Source: Meghimatium bilineatum (taxonomy: Eukaryota > Mollusca > Gastropoda > Stylommatophora > Philomycidae). From it: 64,000 bases of DNA. The notes beneath the pieces were generated by a model, which saw only the letters and a list, made by a program, of their open reading frames with translations, made no database searches and was not told the DNA's origin. Positions within the stretch are counted from its first letter, which is position 1. Each line of letters begins with the position of its first letter. Positions 48,701 to 60,785 of this stretch are shown piece by piece. The translations under genes were made by a program, and so were the position numbers. Where the stretch lies: NCBI GenBank assembly GCA_034231615.1, contig CM067304.1:16419944-16483943 (forward strand), read 5' to 3'.

Positions 48701-51700
48701 CTACACTGTTCTCTAATCTTCTACACTGTTCTCTAAACTTCTACACTGTTCTATAGTCTTCTACACTGTTCTCTAATCTTCTACACTGTTCTCTAATCTT
48801 CTACACTGTTCTCTAGTCTTCTACACTGTTCTCTAATCTTCTACACTGTTCTCTAATCTTCTACATTGTTCTCTAATCTTCTACACTGTTCTCTAGTCTT
48901 CTACACTGTTTTCTAATCTTCTACACTGTTCTCTAATCTTCTACACTGTTCTCTAATCTTCTACACTGTTCTCTAAACTTCTACACTGTTCTATAGTCTT
49001 CTACACTGTTCTCTAATCTTCTACACTGTTTTCTAATCTTCTACACTGTTCTCTAATCTTCTACACTGTTCTCTAATCTTCTACACTGTTCTCTAATCTT
49101 CTACACTGTTCTCTAATCTTCTACACTGTTGTCTAATCTTCTACACTGTTCTCTAGTCTTCTACACTGTTCTCTAGTCTTCTACACTATTCTCTAGTCTT
49201 CTACACTGTTCTCTAGTCTTCTACACTGTTCTCTAAACTTCTACACTGTTCTCTAGTCTTCTACACTGTTCTCTAATCTTCTACACTGTTCTCTAATCTT
49301 CTACACTGTTCTCTAGTCTTCTACACTGTTCTCTAATCTTCTACACTGTTCTCTAATCTTCTACACTGTTCTCTAATCTTCTACACTGTTCTCTAATCTT
49401 CTACACTGTTCTCTAAACTTCTACACTGTTCTATAGTCTTCTACACTGTTCTCTAATCTTCTACACTGTTCTCTAATCTTCTACACTGTTCTCTAGTCTT
49501 CTACACTGTTCTCTAATCTTCTACACTGTTCTCTAATCTTCTACACTGTTCTCTAATCTTCTACACTGTTCTCTAGTCTTCTACACTGTTCTCTAGTCTT
49601 CTACACTGTTCTCTAGTCTTCTACACTGTTCTCTAGTCTTCTACACTGTTCTCTAATCTTCTACACTGTTCTCTAGTCTTGTACACTGTTCTCTAATCTT
49701 CTACACTGTTCTCTAATCTTCTACACTGTTCTCTAATCTTCTACACTGTTCTCTAATCTTCTACACTGTTCTCTAGTCTTCTACACTGTTCTCTAGTCTT
49801 CTACACTGTTCTCTAGTCTTCTACACTGTTCTCTAGTCTTCTACACTGTTCTCTAATCTTCTACACTGTTCTCTAGTCTTGTACACTGTTCTCTAATCTT
49901 CTACACTGTTCTCTAATCTTCTACACTGTTCTCTAATCTTCTACACTGTTATCTAATCTTCTACACTGTTCTCTAATCTTCTACACTGTTCTCTAATCTT
50001 CTACACTGTTCTCTAGTCTTCTACACTGTTCTCTAGTCTTCTACACTGTTCTCTAATCTTCTACACTGTTCTCTAGTCTTCTACACTGTTCTCTAATCTT
50101 CTACACTGTTCTCTAATCTTCTACACTGTTCTCTAATCTTCTACACTGTTCTCTAATCTTCTACACTGTTCTCTAATCTTCTACACTGTTCTCTAATCTT
50201 CTACACTGTTGTCTAATCTTCTACACTGTTCTCTAGTCTTCTACACTGTTCTCTAGTCTTCTACACTATTCTCTAGTCTTCTACACTGTTCTCTAGTCTT
50301 CTACACTGTTCTCTAAACTTCTACACTGTTCTCTAGTCTTCTACACTGTTCTCTAATCTTCTACACTGTTCTCTAATCTTCTACACTGTTCTCTAGTCTT
50401 CTACACTGTTCTCTAATCTTCTACACTGTTCTCTAATCTTCTACACTGTTCTCTAATCTTCTACACTGTTCTCTAATCTTCTACACTGTTCTCTAAACTT
50501 CTACACTGTTCTATAGTCTTCTACACTGTTCTCTAATCTTCTACACTGTTCTCTAATCTTCTACACTGTTCTCTAGTCTTCTACACTGTTCTCTAATCTT
50601 CTACACTGTTCTCTAATCTTCTACACTGTTCTCTAATCTTCTACACTGTTCTCTAGTCTTCTACACTGTTCTCTAGTCTTCTACACTGTTCTCTAGTCTT
50701 CTACACTGTTCTCTAGTCTTCTACACTGTTCTCTAATCTTCTACACTGTTCTCTAGTCTTGTACACTGTTCTCTAATCTTCTACACTGTTCTCTAATCTT
50801 CTACACTGTTCTCTAATCTTCTACACTGTTCTCTAATCTTCTACACTGTTCTCTAGTCTTCTACACTGTTCTCTAGTCTTCTACACTGTTCTCTAGTCTT
50901 CTACACTGTTCTCTAGTCTTCTACACTGTTCTCTAATCTTCTACACTGTTCTCTAGTCTTGTACACTGTTCTCTAATCTTCTACACTGTTCTCTAATCTT
51001 CTACACTGTTCTCTAATCTTCTACACTGTTCTCTAATCTTCTACACTGTTCTCTAATCTTCTACACTGTTCTCTAATCTTCTACACTGTTCTCTAGTCTT
51101 CTACACTGTTCTCTAGTCTTCTACACTGTTCTCTAATCTTCTACACTGTTTTCTAGTCTTCTACGCTGTTCTCTAGTCTTCTACACTGTTCTCTAGTCTT
51201 CTACACTGTTCTCTAGTCTTCTACACTGTTCTCTAATCTTCTACACTGTTCTCTAATCTTCTACACTGTTCTCTAATCTTCTACACTGTTCTCTAATCTT
51301 CTACACTGTTCTCTAATCTTCTACACTGTTCTCTAGTCTTTTACACTGTTCTCTAGTCTTCTACACTGTTCTCTAGTCTTCTACACTGTTCTCTAGTCTT
51401 CTACACTGTTCTCTAGTCTTCTACACTGTTCTCTAGTCTTCTACACTGTTTTCTAATCTTCTACACTGTTCTTCAATCTTCTACACTATTCTCTAATATT
51501 CTACACTGTTCTCTAATCTTCTACACTGTTCTCTAATCTTCTACACTGTTCTCTAAACTTCTACACTGTTCTATAGTCTTCTACACTGTTCTCTAATCTT
51601 CTACACTGTTCTCTAATCTTCTACACTGTTCTCTAGTCTTCTACACTGTTCTCTAATCTTCTACACTGTTCTCTAATCTTCTACATTGTTCTCTAATCTT

Positions 51701-54700
51701 CTACACTGTTCTCTAGTCTTCTACACTGTTTTCTAATCTTCTACACTGTTCTCTAATCTTCTACACTGTTCTCTAATCTTCTACACTGTTCTCTAATCTT
51801 CTACACTGTTCTCTAGTCTTCTACACTGTTCTCTAGTCTTCTACACTGTTCTCTAGTCTTCTACACTGTTCTCTAGTCTTCTACACTGTTCTCTAGTCTT
51901 GTACACTGTTCTCTAATCTTCTACACTGTTCTCTAATCTTCTACACTGTTCTCTAATCTTCTACACTGTTCTCTAATCTTCTACACTGTTCTCTAGTCTT
52001 CTACACTGTTCTCTAGTCTTCTACACTGTTCTCTAGTCTTCTACACTGTTCTCTAGTCTTCTACACTGTTCTCTAATCTTCTACACTGTTCTCTAGTCTT
52101 GTACACTGTTCTCTAATCTTCTACACTGTTCTCTAATCTTCTACACTGTTCTCTAATCTTCTACACTGTTCTCTAATCTTCTACACTGTTCTCTAATCTT
52201 CTACACTGTTCTCTAATCTTCTACACTGTTCTCTAGTCTTCTACACTGTTCTCTAGTCTTCTACACTGTTCTCTAATCTTCTACACTGTTTTCTAGTCTT
52301 CTACGCTGTTCTCTAGTCTTCTACACTGTTCTCTAGTCTTCTACACTGTTCTCTAGTCTTCTACACTGTTCTCTAATCTTCTACACTGTTCTCTAATCTT
52401 CTACACTGTTCTCTAATCTTCTACACTGTTCTCTAATCTTCTACACTGTTCTCTAATCTTCTACACTGTTCTCTAGTCTTTTACACTGTTCTCTAGTCTT
52501 CTACACTGTTCTCTAGTCTTCTACACTGTTCTCTAGTCTTCTACACTGTTCTCTAGTCTTCTACACTGTTCTCTAGTCTTCTACACTGTTTTCTAATCTT
52601 CTACACTGTTCTTCAATCTTCTACACTATTCTCTAATATTCTACACTGTTCTCTAATCTTCTACACTGTTCTCTAATCTTCTACACTGTTCTCTAAACTT
52701 CTACACTGTTCTATAGTCTTCTACACTGTTCTCTAATCTTCTACACTGTTCTCTAATCTTCTACACTGTTCTCTAGTCTTCTACACTGTTCTCTAATCTT
52801 CTACACTGTTCTCTAATCTTCTACATTGTTCTCTAATCTTCTACACTGTTCTCTAGTCTTCTACACTGTTTTCTAATCTTCTACACTGTTCTCTAATCTT
52901 CTACACTGTTCTCTAATCTTCTACACTGTTCTCTAAACTTCTACACTGTTCTATAGTCTTCTACACTGTTCTCTAATCTTCTACACTGTTTTCTAATCTT
53001 CTACACTGTTCTCTAATCTTCTACACTGTTCTCTAATCTTCTACACTGTTCTCTAATCTTCTACACTGTTCTCTAATCTTCTACACTGTTGTCTAATCTT
53101 CTACACTGTTCTCTAGTCTTCTACACTGTTCTCTAGTCTTCTACACTATTCTCTAGTCTTCTACACTGTTCTCTAGTCTTCTACACTGTTCTCTAAACTT
53201 CTACACTGTTCTCTAGTCTTCTACACTGTTCTCTAATCTTCTACACTGTTCTCTAATCTTCTACACTGTTCTCTAGTCTTCTACACTGTTCTCTAATCTT
53301 CTACACTGTTCTCTAATCTTCTACACTGTTCTCTAATCTTCTACACTGTTCTCTAATCTTCTACACTGTTCTCTAAACTTCTACACTGTTCTATAGTCTT
53401 CTACACTGTTCTCTAATCTTCTACACTGTTCTCTAATCTTCTACACTGTTCTCTAGTCTTCTACACTGTTCTCTAATCTTCTACACTGTTCTCTAATCTT
53501 CTACACTGTTCTCTAATCTTCTACACTGTTCTCTAGTCTTCTACACTGTTCTCTAGTCTTCTACACTGTTCTCTAGTCTTCTACACTGTTCTCTAGTCTT
53601 CTACACTGTTCTCTAATCTTCTACACTGTTCTCTAGTCTTGTACACTGTTCTCTAATCTTCTACACTGTTCTCTAATCTTCTACACTGTTCTCTAATCTT
53701 CTACACTGTTCTCTAATCTTCTACACTGTTCTCTAGTCTTCTACACTGTTCTCTAGTCTTCTACACTGTTCTCTAGTCTTCTACACTGTTCTCTAGTCTT
53801 CTACACTGTTCTCTAATCTTCTACACTGTTCTCTAGTCTTGTACACTGTTCTCTAATCTTCTACACTGTTCTCTAATCTTCTACACTGTTCTCTAATCTT
53901 CTACACTGTTATCTAATCTTCTACACTGTTCTCTAATCTTCTACACTGTTCTCTAATCTTCTACACTGTTCTCTAGTCTTCTACACTGTTCTCTAGTCTT
54001 CTACACTGTTCTCTAATCTTCTACACTGTTCTCTAGTCTTCTACACTGTTCTCTAATCTTCTACACTGTTCTCTAATCTTCTACACTGTTCTCTAATCTT
54101 CTACACTGTTCTCTAATCTTCTACACTGTTCTCTAATCTTCTACACTGTTCTCTAATCTTCTACACTGTTGTCTAATCTTCTACACTGTTCTCTAGTCTT
54201 CTACACTGTTCTCTAGTCTTCTACACTATTCTCTAGTCTTCTACACTGTTCTCTAGTCTTCTACACTGTTCTCTAAACTTCTACACTGTTCTCTAGTCTT
54301 CTACACTGTTCTCTAATCTTCTACACTGTTCTCTAATCTTCTACACTGTTCTCTAGTCTTCTACACTGTTCTCTAATCTTCTACACTGTTCTCTAATCTT
54401 CTACACTGTTCTCTAATCTTCTACACTGTTCTCTAATCTTCTACACTGTTCTCTAAACTTCTACACTGTTCTATAGTCTTCTACACTGTTCTCTAATCTT
54501 CTACACTGTTCTCTAATCTTCTACACTGTTCTCTAGTCTTCTACACTGTTCTCTAATCTTCTACACTGTTCTCTAATCTTCTACACTGTTCTCTAATCTT
54601 CTACACTGTTCTCTAGTCTTCTACACTGTTCTCTAGTCTTCTACACTGTTCTCTAGTCTTCTACACTGTTCTCTAGTCTTCTACACTGTTCTCTAATCTT

Positions 54701-57240
54701 CTACACTGTTCTCTAGTCTTGTACACTGTTCTCTAATCTTCTACACTGTTCTCTAATCTTCTACACTGTTCTCTAATCTTCTACACTGTTCTCTAATCTT
54801 CTACACTGTTCTCTAGTCTTCTACACTGTTCTCTAGTCTTCTACACTGTTCTCTAGTCTTCTACACTGTTCTCTAGTCTTCTACACTGTTCTCTAATCTT
54901 CTACACTGTTCTCTAGTCTTGTACACTGTTCTCTAATCTTCTACACTGTTCTCTAATCTTCTACACTGTTCTCTAATCTTCTACACTGTTCTCTAATCTT
55001 CTACACTGTTCTCTAATCTTCTACACTGTTCTCTAATCTTCTACACTGTTCTCTAGTCTTCTACACTGTTCTCTAGTCTTCTACACTGTTCTCTAATCTT
55101 CTACACTGTTTTCTAGTCTTCTACGCTGTTCTCTAGTCTTCTACACTGTTCTCTAGTCTTCTACACTGTTCTCTAGTCTTCTACACTGTTCTCTAATCTT
55201 CTACACTGTTCTCTAATCTTCTACACTGTTCTCTAATCTTCTACACTGTTCTCTAATCTTCTACACTGTTCTCTAATCTTCTACACTGTTCTCTAGTCTT
55301 TTACACTGTTCTCTAGTCTTCTACACTGTTCTCTAGTCTTCTACACTGTTCTCTAGTCTTCTACACTGTTCTCTAGTCTTCTACACTGTTCTCTAGTCTT
55401 CTACACTGTTTTCTAATCTTCTACACTGTTCTTCAATCTTCTACACTATTCTCTAATATTCTACACTGTTCTCTAATCTTCTACACTGTTCTCTAATCTT
55501 CTACACTGTTCTCTAATCTTCTACACTGTTCTCTAATCTTCTACACTGTTCTCTAATCTTCTACACTGTTCTCTAAACTTCTACACTGTTCTATAGTCTT
55601 CTACACTGTTCTCTAATCTTCTACACTGTTCTCTAGTCTTCTACACTGTTCTCTAATCTTCTACACTGTTCTCTAATCTTCTACATTGTTCTCTAATCTT
55701 CTACACTGTTCTCTAGTCTTCTACACTGTTTTCTAATCTTCTACACTGTTCTCTAATCTTCTACACTGTTCTCTAATCTTCTACACTGTTCTCTAAACTT
55801 CTACACTGTTCTATAGTCTTCTACACTGTTCTCTAATCTTCTACACTGTTTTCTAATCTTCTACACTGTTCTCTAATCTTCTACACTGTTCTCTAATCTT
55901 CTACACTGTTCTCTAATCTTCTACACTGTTCTCTAATCTTCTACACTGTTGTCTAATCTTCTACACTGTTCTCTAGTCTTCTACACTGTTCTCTAGTCTT
56001 CTACACTATTCTCTAGTCTTCTACACTGTTCTCTAGTCTTCTACACTGTTCTCTAAACTTCTACACTGTTCTCTAGTCTTCTACACTGTTCTCTAATCTT
56101 CTACACTGTTCTCTAATCTTCTACACTGTTCTCTAGTCTTCTACACTGTTCTCTAATCTTCTACACTGTTCTCTAATCTTCTACACTGTTCTCTAATCTT
56201 CTACACTGTTCTCTAATCTTCTACACTGTTCTCTAAACTTCTACACTGTTCTATAGTCTTCTACACTGTTCTCTAATCTTCTACACTGTTCTCTAATCTT
56301 CTACACTGTTCTCTAGTCTTCTACACTGTTCTCTAATCTTCTACACTGTTCTCTAATCTTCTACACTGTTCTCTAATCTTCTACACTGTTCTCTAGTCTT
56401 CTACACTGTTCTCTAGTCTTCTACACTGTTCTCTAGTCTTCTACACTGTTCTCTAGTCTTCTACACTGTTCTCTAATCTTCTACACTGTTCTCTAGTCTT
56501 GTACACTGTTCTCTAATCTTCTACACTGTTCTCTAATCTTCTACACTGTTCTCTAATCTTCTACACTGTTCTCTAATCTTCTACACTGTTCTCTAGTCTT
56601 CTACACTGTTCTCTAGTCTTCTACACTGTTCTCTAGTCTTCTACACTGTTCTCTAGTCTTCTACACTGTTCTCTAATCTTCTACACTGTTCTCTAGTCTT
56701 GTACACTGTTCTCTAATCTTCTACACTGTTCTCTAATCTTCTACACTGTTCTCTAATCTTCTACACTGTTATCTAATCTTCTACACTGTTCTCTAATCTT
56801 CTACACTGTTCTCTAATCTTCTACACTGTTCTCTAGTCTTCTACACTGTTCTCTAGTCTTCTACACTGTTCTCTAATCTTCTACACTGTTTTCTAGTCTT
56901 CTACGCTGTTCTCTAGTCTTCTACACTGTTCTCTAGTCTTCTACACTGTTCTCTAGTCTTCTACACTGTTCTCTAATCTTCTACACTGTTCTCTAATCTT
57001 CTACACTGTTCTCTAATCTTCTACACTGTTCTCTAATCTTCTACACTGTTCTCTAATCTTCTACACTGTTCTCTAGTCTTTTACACTGTTCTCTAGTCTT
57101 CTACACTGTTCTCTAGTCTTCTACACTGTTCTCTAGTCTTCTACACTGTTCTCTAGTCTTCTACACTGTTCTCTAGTCTTCTACACTGTTTTCTAATCTT
57201 CTACACTGTTCTTCAATCTTCTACACTATTCTCTAATATT
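45771..57240 (+). repeat. higher-order repeat domain with ~2,820-bp period
   Basis: The marker CTTCAATCTT occurs at 45771, 48651, 51471, 52611, 55431 and 57211, giving spacings of 2,880, 2,820, 1,140, 2,820 and 1,780. All are multiples of 20. Other markers (CTACGCTG, GTTGTCTAATC, GTTATCTAATC) keep the same order within blocks, and a 1,080-base sub-period is visible (for example 46381 against 47461). The short blocks are internally deleted copies. Confidence 0.88.
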
Positions 57241-58379
57241 CTACACTGTTCTCTAATCTTCTACACTGTTCTCTAATCTTCTACACTGTTCTCTAATCTT
57301 CTACACTGTTCTCTAATCTTCTACACTGTTCTCTAATCTTCTACACTGTTCTCTAAACTTCTACACTGTTCTATAGTCTTCTACACTGTTCTCTAATCTT
57401 CTACACTGTTCTCTAGTCTTCTACACTGTTCTCTAGTCTTCTACACTGTTCTCTAATCTTCTACACTGTTCTCTAATCTTCTACATTGTTCTCTAATCTT
57501 CTACACTGTTCTCTAGTCTTCTACACTGTTTTCTAATCTTCTACACTGTTCTCTAATCTTCTACACTGTTCTCTAATCTTCTACACTGTTCTCTAAACTT
57601 CTACACTGTTCTATAGTCTTCTACACTGTTCTCTAATCTTCTACACTGTTTTCTAATCTTCTACACTGTTCTCTAATCTTCTACACTGTTCTCTAATCTT
57701 CTACACTGTTCTCTAGTCTTCTACACTGTTCTCTAGTCTTCTACACTGTTCTCTAATTTTCTACACTGTTCTCTAATCTTCTACACTGTTCTCTAATCAT
57801 CTACACTGTTCTCTAATATTCTACACTGTTCTCTAATCTTCTACACTGTTCTCTAATCTTCTACACTGTTCTCTAATCTTCTACACTGTTCTCTAATCTT
57901 CTACACTGTTCTCTAGTCTTCTACACTGTTCTCTAATCTTCTACACTGTTCTCTAATCTTCTACACTGTTCTCTAGTCTTCTACACTGTTCTCTAGTCTT
58001 CTACACTGTTCTCTAGTCTTCTACACTGTTCTCTAGTATTCTACACTGTTCTCTAATCTTCTACACTGTTCTCTAATCTTCTACATTGTTCTCTAATCTT
58101 CTACACTGTTCTCTAGTCTTCTACACTGTTCTCTAGTCTTCTACACTGTTCTCTAGTCTTCTACACTGTTCTCTAGTATTCTACACTGTTCTCTAATCTT
58201 CTACACTGTTCTCTAATCTTCTACATTGTTCTCTAATCTTCTACACTGTTCTCTAGTCTTCTACACTGTTTTCTAATCTTCTACACTGTTCTCTAATCTT
58301 CTACACTGTTCTCTAATCTTCTACACTGTTCTCTAATCTTCTACACTGTTCAAATCTGTTCAGAGGTTTTGATACCCGC

Positions 58380-58570
58380 ACTGATCTGACCCTGATCTGA
58401 TTGTGGACTGTACAGAATATAGAACACTAAGTGTGATGAGTCACATAACCAAAATACTACTCAAGATAATACATGAACGAATTAAAACCAACCAAGTAAA
58501 ACCGAGGTATGTGAAGCGCAATTCGGTTTATAGGAAAAAACATAGGAACCAGAGAAGCTGTACTTAGTAT
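58380..58570 (+). pseudogene. RTE-like reverse transcriptase, first half (interrupted)
   Basis: Plus strand reads CTEYRTLSVMSHITKILLKI and IHERIKTNQ, then after decay GTREAVLS at the insertion point 58570. These are the finger-region motifs of RTE-type polymerases. The frame continues across the insertion at 59205 (IRLVIYKYIE...FIDYSKAFD). The element's 5' part is lost at the satellite edge, about 30 bases to the left. Confidence 0.83.
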
Positions 58571-59195
58571 ATTTTGACAGATTAACTCTTTTCACCTTCG
58601 GTGCCTATGAAACCTCATGGGAGTACGTTGGCAGGATCGAGTACCAGACACGGAAATCTTTCAGAAGTCCTGTTTGCAAAGCATCCATGCACTGCTGACT
58701 AGATCCAAACACCGCTGGGCTGGCCACATCGTCCGTTTGCCAGACAAGTGCCTTCCAAAAATGATTATTCTATGGGCAGTTGTGCGAAGGTAACCGTTCA
58801 CGCGGAGGGCAGAAAAAGCGCTTCAATGATCACCTAAAAAAAACTCTCAAGCACTACAGCATCCATCATGTAGCTCCTGGGAGACTACAGCACTTGATCT
58901 TTCAGCCTGGTACACCCAGATTGCTGCTGGCATCACTAAATTTGAAAAAAAAAACACTGCGGGAAATCTACAAGCGCACGCAGGACAAATCCAAAAATTC
59001 TCCTACCACAAACCCCCAGTACTCCTGCATGCACTGCAATAGAACTTTCTGTGCACGAATCGGACTCATCTGACATCTACGAACTAACAAACCAAATTAG
59101 ACAATTACCAATTTATTATTATTATTTTTTCTCATCGCATTTATTGTTTTTCATGCCATGTTCATCTTCGCTTGCGAAGGAGGAACAACATCATC
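58571..59195 (+). mobile_element. second LINE 3' end inserted into the RTE element
   Basis: Flanked by the 9-base duplication ACTTAGTAT (58562-58570 and 59196-59204). Coding reads WQDRVPDTEIFQKSCLQSIH, HRWAGHIVRLPDKCLPK, then after a one-base frameshift near 58770 YGQLCEGNRSRGGQKKRFND, and ends with a C2H2-like CMHCNRTFCARIGLI followed by a stop where this family usually continues S-H-L-R-T-H. About 120 bases of 3' UTR end in AACAACATCATC. The inactivation is light (one frameshift, one stop), so the insertion may be fairly young. Confidence 0.87.
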
Positions 59196-59204
59196 ACTTA
59201 GTAT

Positions 59205-59705
59205 CCGACTAGTGATATATAAATACATAGAAGTTCAAATACGTTTCTATACTTACTTCATAGACTACAGCAAGGCCTTTGACAGAGTCTAACATGAAAA
59301 ATTAATCGAATGTTTTCAAGAAATAGCCATAGATGGAAAAGACATCAGACTGATTAGAAACACATATTGAGAAGACTGCTTCAGTTAATGTGAAAACAGC
59401 TACTCATCATACATAGAAATAAGAAGAGGAGAAAGACAAGGGTGTATTTTATCATTCAGCCTAGTTAATATCTACACAGAGAATATCCTTAAATATATAG
59501 GAGGAATGCCAGGTCTCAAGATCAGCGGGGAAATAATTAACAACCTGAGACATGCAGATGACACTGTTCTTTTAGCAGAAAGTGAACATGCACTACAAAG
59601 ACTAATAGAACAAGCCGATAAATCAAGCAAAAGAATATTGACTGGATCCAAAATATTGACATCCAAAAAACAAAATTCATGATAATCCACAAAGTCACAA
59701 AAAAA
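59205..59705 (+). pseudogene. RTE-like reverse transcriptase, second half
   Basis: Plus strand continues IRLVIYKYIE, FIDYSKAFDRV then a TAA at 59290-59292 and HEKLIECFQEIAIDGKDIRL. Further on come IRRGERQGCILSFSLVNIYT, GMPGLKISGEIINNLRHADD with the catalytic box changed from YADD to HADD (59551-59562), and LLAESEHALQRLIEQADKSS. After a frameshift, IQKTKFMIIHK closes it. Three or more stops make it inactive. Confidence 0.85.
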
Positions 59706-59709
59706 TAGT

Positions 59710-59886
59710 TGCCACTTTCCCTATACCTGCGTTTATTTCATTATTTAGGGAAAGAGTAGATGTAATTGTGGATCCTAGGTAACAAAAGTTGTAGATTTGC
59801 TTTATATGAGTGTTGTTTAAGGGGATATTTGTTGGTACTCTAGATCGCTGACACAATGGCACAGTTTCAGTGATGCTTGATATCAT
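59710..59886 (-). pseudogene. LINE polymerase thumb fragment, opposite orientation
   Basis: Minus frame reads IPLNNTHIKQIYNFCYLGST then ITSTLSLNNEINAGIGKVAT, matching the NGxxIxxVxxFxYLGSTIxxxxxLxxEIxxRIGKA block of LINE polymerases. It lies tail to tail with the RTE remnant, so the two come from different insertions. Confidence 0.75.
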
Positions 59887-59892
59887 AAAGAA

Positions 59893-59985
59893 ATGGGTAA
59901 TGAAGTTGTGCTAATCACAGGAAACACATATAATAACACAAACAAATCGACGTTTCGAAAAAAGGCCTTTATCAAGAAAACACCC
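59893..59985 (-). repeat. dispersed repeat copy 2 (TTGATAAA...CGAAAC motif)
   Basis: Minus strand reads CTTGATAAAGGCCTTTTTTC then GAAACGTCGATTTGTTTGTG, TTATTATATGTGTTTCCTGT and AGCACAACTTCATTAC. Copy 3 follows in the opposite direction at 60165-60262. Confidence 0.65.
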
Positions 59986-60049
59986 ACAACAAAATATGAC
60001 GAACAAGAACGATACCATCTTCCTACAATTTTCTACTGCGACCTCGTAA

Positions 60050-60070
60050 TTTGTTATTATTATTATTATT
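60050..60070 (+). repeat. (TTA)n microsatellite
   Basis: TTATTATTATTATTATT run at the midpoint between the two oppositely oriented dispersed-repeat copies. Confidence 0.85.
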
Positions 60071-60164
60071 GATCGGTAATGTATTCTCGTGTTGCTTCCT
60101 ACGTTCATTGATCTTTTTTTTTATTTCTAGCCACGTAAACGTTAATAGTTACTTTTTTGTTGTG

Positions 60165-60262
60165 CATGTAGTCTTCATAAGGCATTTTGGTCAAAACGTC
60201 GATTTGTGTGTGTTATTATGTGTGTTTCCAGTGACTAGCAAAACTTCATTACCCTGTTCCAA
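60165..60262 (+). repeat. dispersed repeat copy 3 (CATAAGGC...CAAAACGTCG motif)
   Basis: Reads CTTCATAAGGCATTTTGGTC, AAAACGTCGATTTGTGTGTG, TTATTATGTGTGTTTCCAGT, GACTAGCAAAACTTCATTAC. It forms an imperfect inverted pair with copy 2. Confidence 0.65.
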
Positions 60263-60655
60263 ATTTCGCCAGTCACGTTTGATAAAATGAGTCATTGAAG
60301 AATATTTAAAACATAAAGTGTATTGTAAAACAAGCGATTCAATGAGGGAAGAATTAAATCAAGAACTCCCTGACAAGTTTTATAAGAGGCTGGAATTATA
60401 TTAGTCATATACTTGCAATGGATGAAAACATATTTCCTACACTAATCATCATGTGGTAGACATAATGTAAAAAAAAACTTAGGTCGCCGAAAAGAAACTC
60501 CACGCAGACAATAAACAGAAAAAGGTCAATATTGGACATTAGCAATACTTCTTATAGAAGCTTCATGGCACGTCATCTTTACAATACTGTAGTCGTAACC
60601 TTCGATAACAGTTACAATGTTATTCCGACAGGCCGATGTTGTACTTGAACTAGTT
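60263..60655. other. unassigned sequence
   Basis: AT-rich and poorly structured; possible LINE debris (a short frame near 60475 reads GRRKETPRR), not strong enough to call. Confidence 0.3.
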
Positions 60656-60659
60656 ACGG

Positions 60660-60785
60660 TTATGGCGTGGGTGGGCGGAACAGCAAAGAAACCTGTCGCA
60701 AGGGCCAGAGTTGTGCCCTGATGTCGACGACTGTTTCGGCAGCATTGGACTCGAAATACCATCGAATCGAATGGCTACTGGAACA
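60660..60785 (-). repeat. dispersed repeat, copy B
   Basis: Minus-strand match to 10258-10380, including GTCGACATCAGGGCACAACT and CTGGCCCTTGC. Confidence 0.6.

Larger units (their letters stand above)
20112..58351 (+). repeat. 38.2-kb satellite of a 20-bp unit (about 1,912 copies)
   Basis: Unit CTTCTACACTGTTCTCTAAT, with the major variant ending TCTAGT. The span is almost exactly a whole number of 20-base units, and single-base indels are rare. The plus strand is 75% pyrimidine with only one G per 20 bases. The two halves of the unit (CTTCTACACT and GTTCTCTAAT) share six of ten positions, suggesting an ancestral 10-mer. TAA/TAG occurs in every frame, so there are no open frames. Rarer variants (CTTATAACTG, CTTCAATCTT, TTCTACGCTG, TGTCTAATC, CTATAGTC) act as markers and reveal higher-order repeats of about 1,080, 1,760 and 2,820 bases. 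No other sequence interrupts the array. Confidence 0.98.

Noticed and set aside
20112-58351. CRISPR-like array
   Set aside because: There are no unique spacers; units abut directly with a 20-bp period, and the context is eukaryotic.
20112-58351. Telomere
   Set aside because: The unit is not TTAGGG-like, and unique or retroelement sequence is present on both sides.
59935-59975. Hammerhead ribozyme in the TTGATAAA...CGAAACGTC motif
   Set aside because: GAAAC is followed at once by GTC, with no room for helix III, and CTGANGA is imperfect (TTGATAAA). Similarity to the core may be chance.
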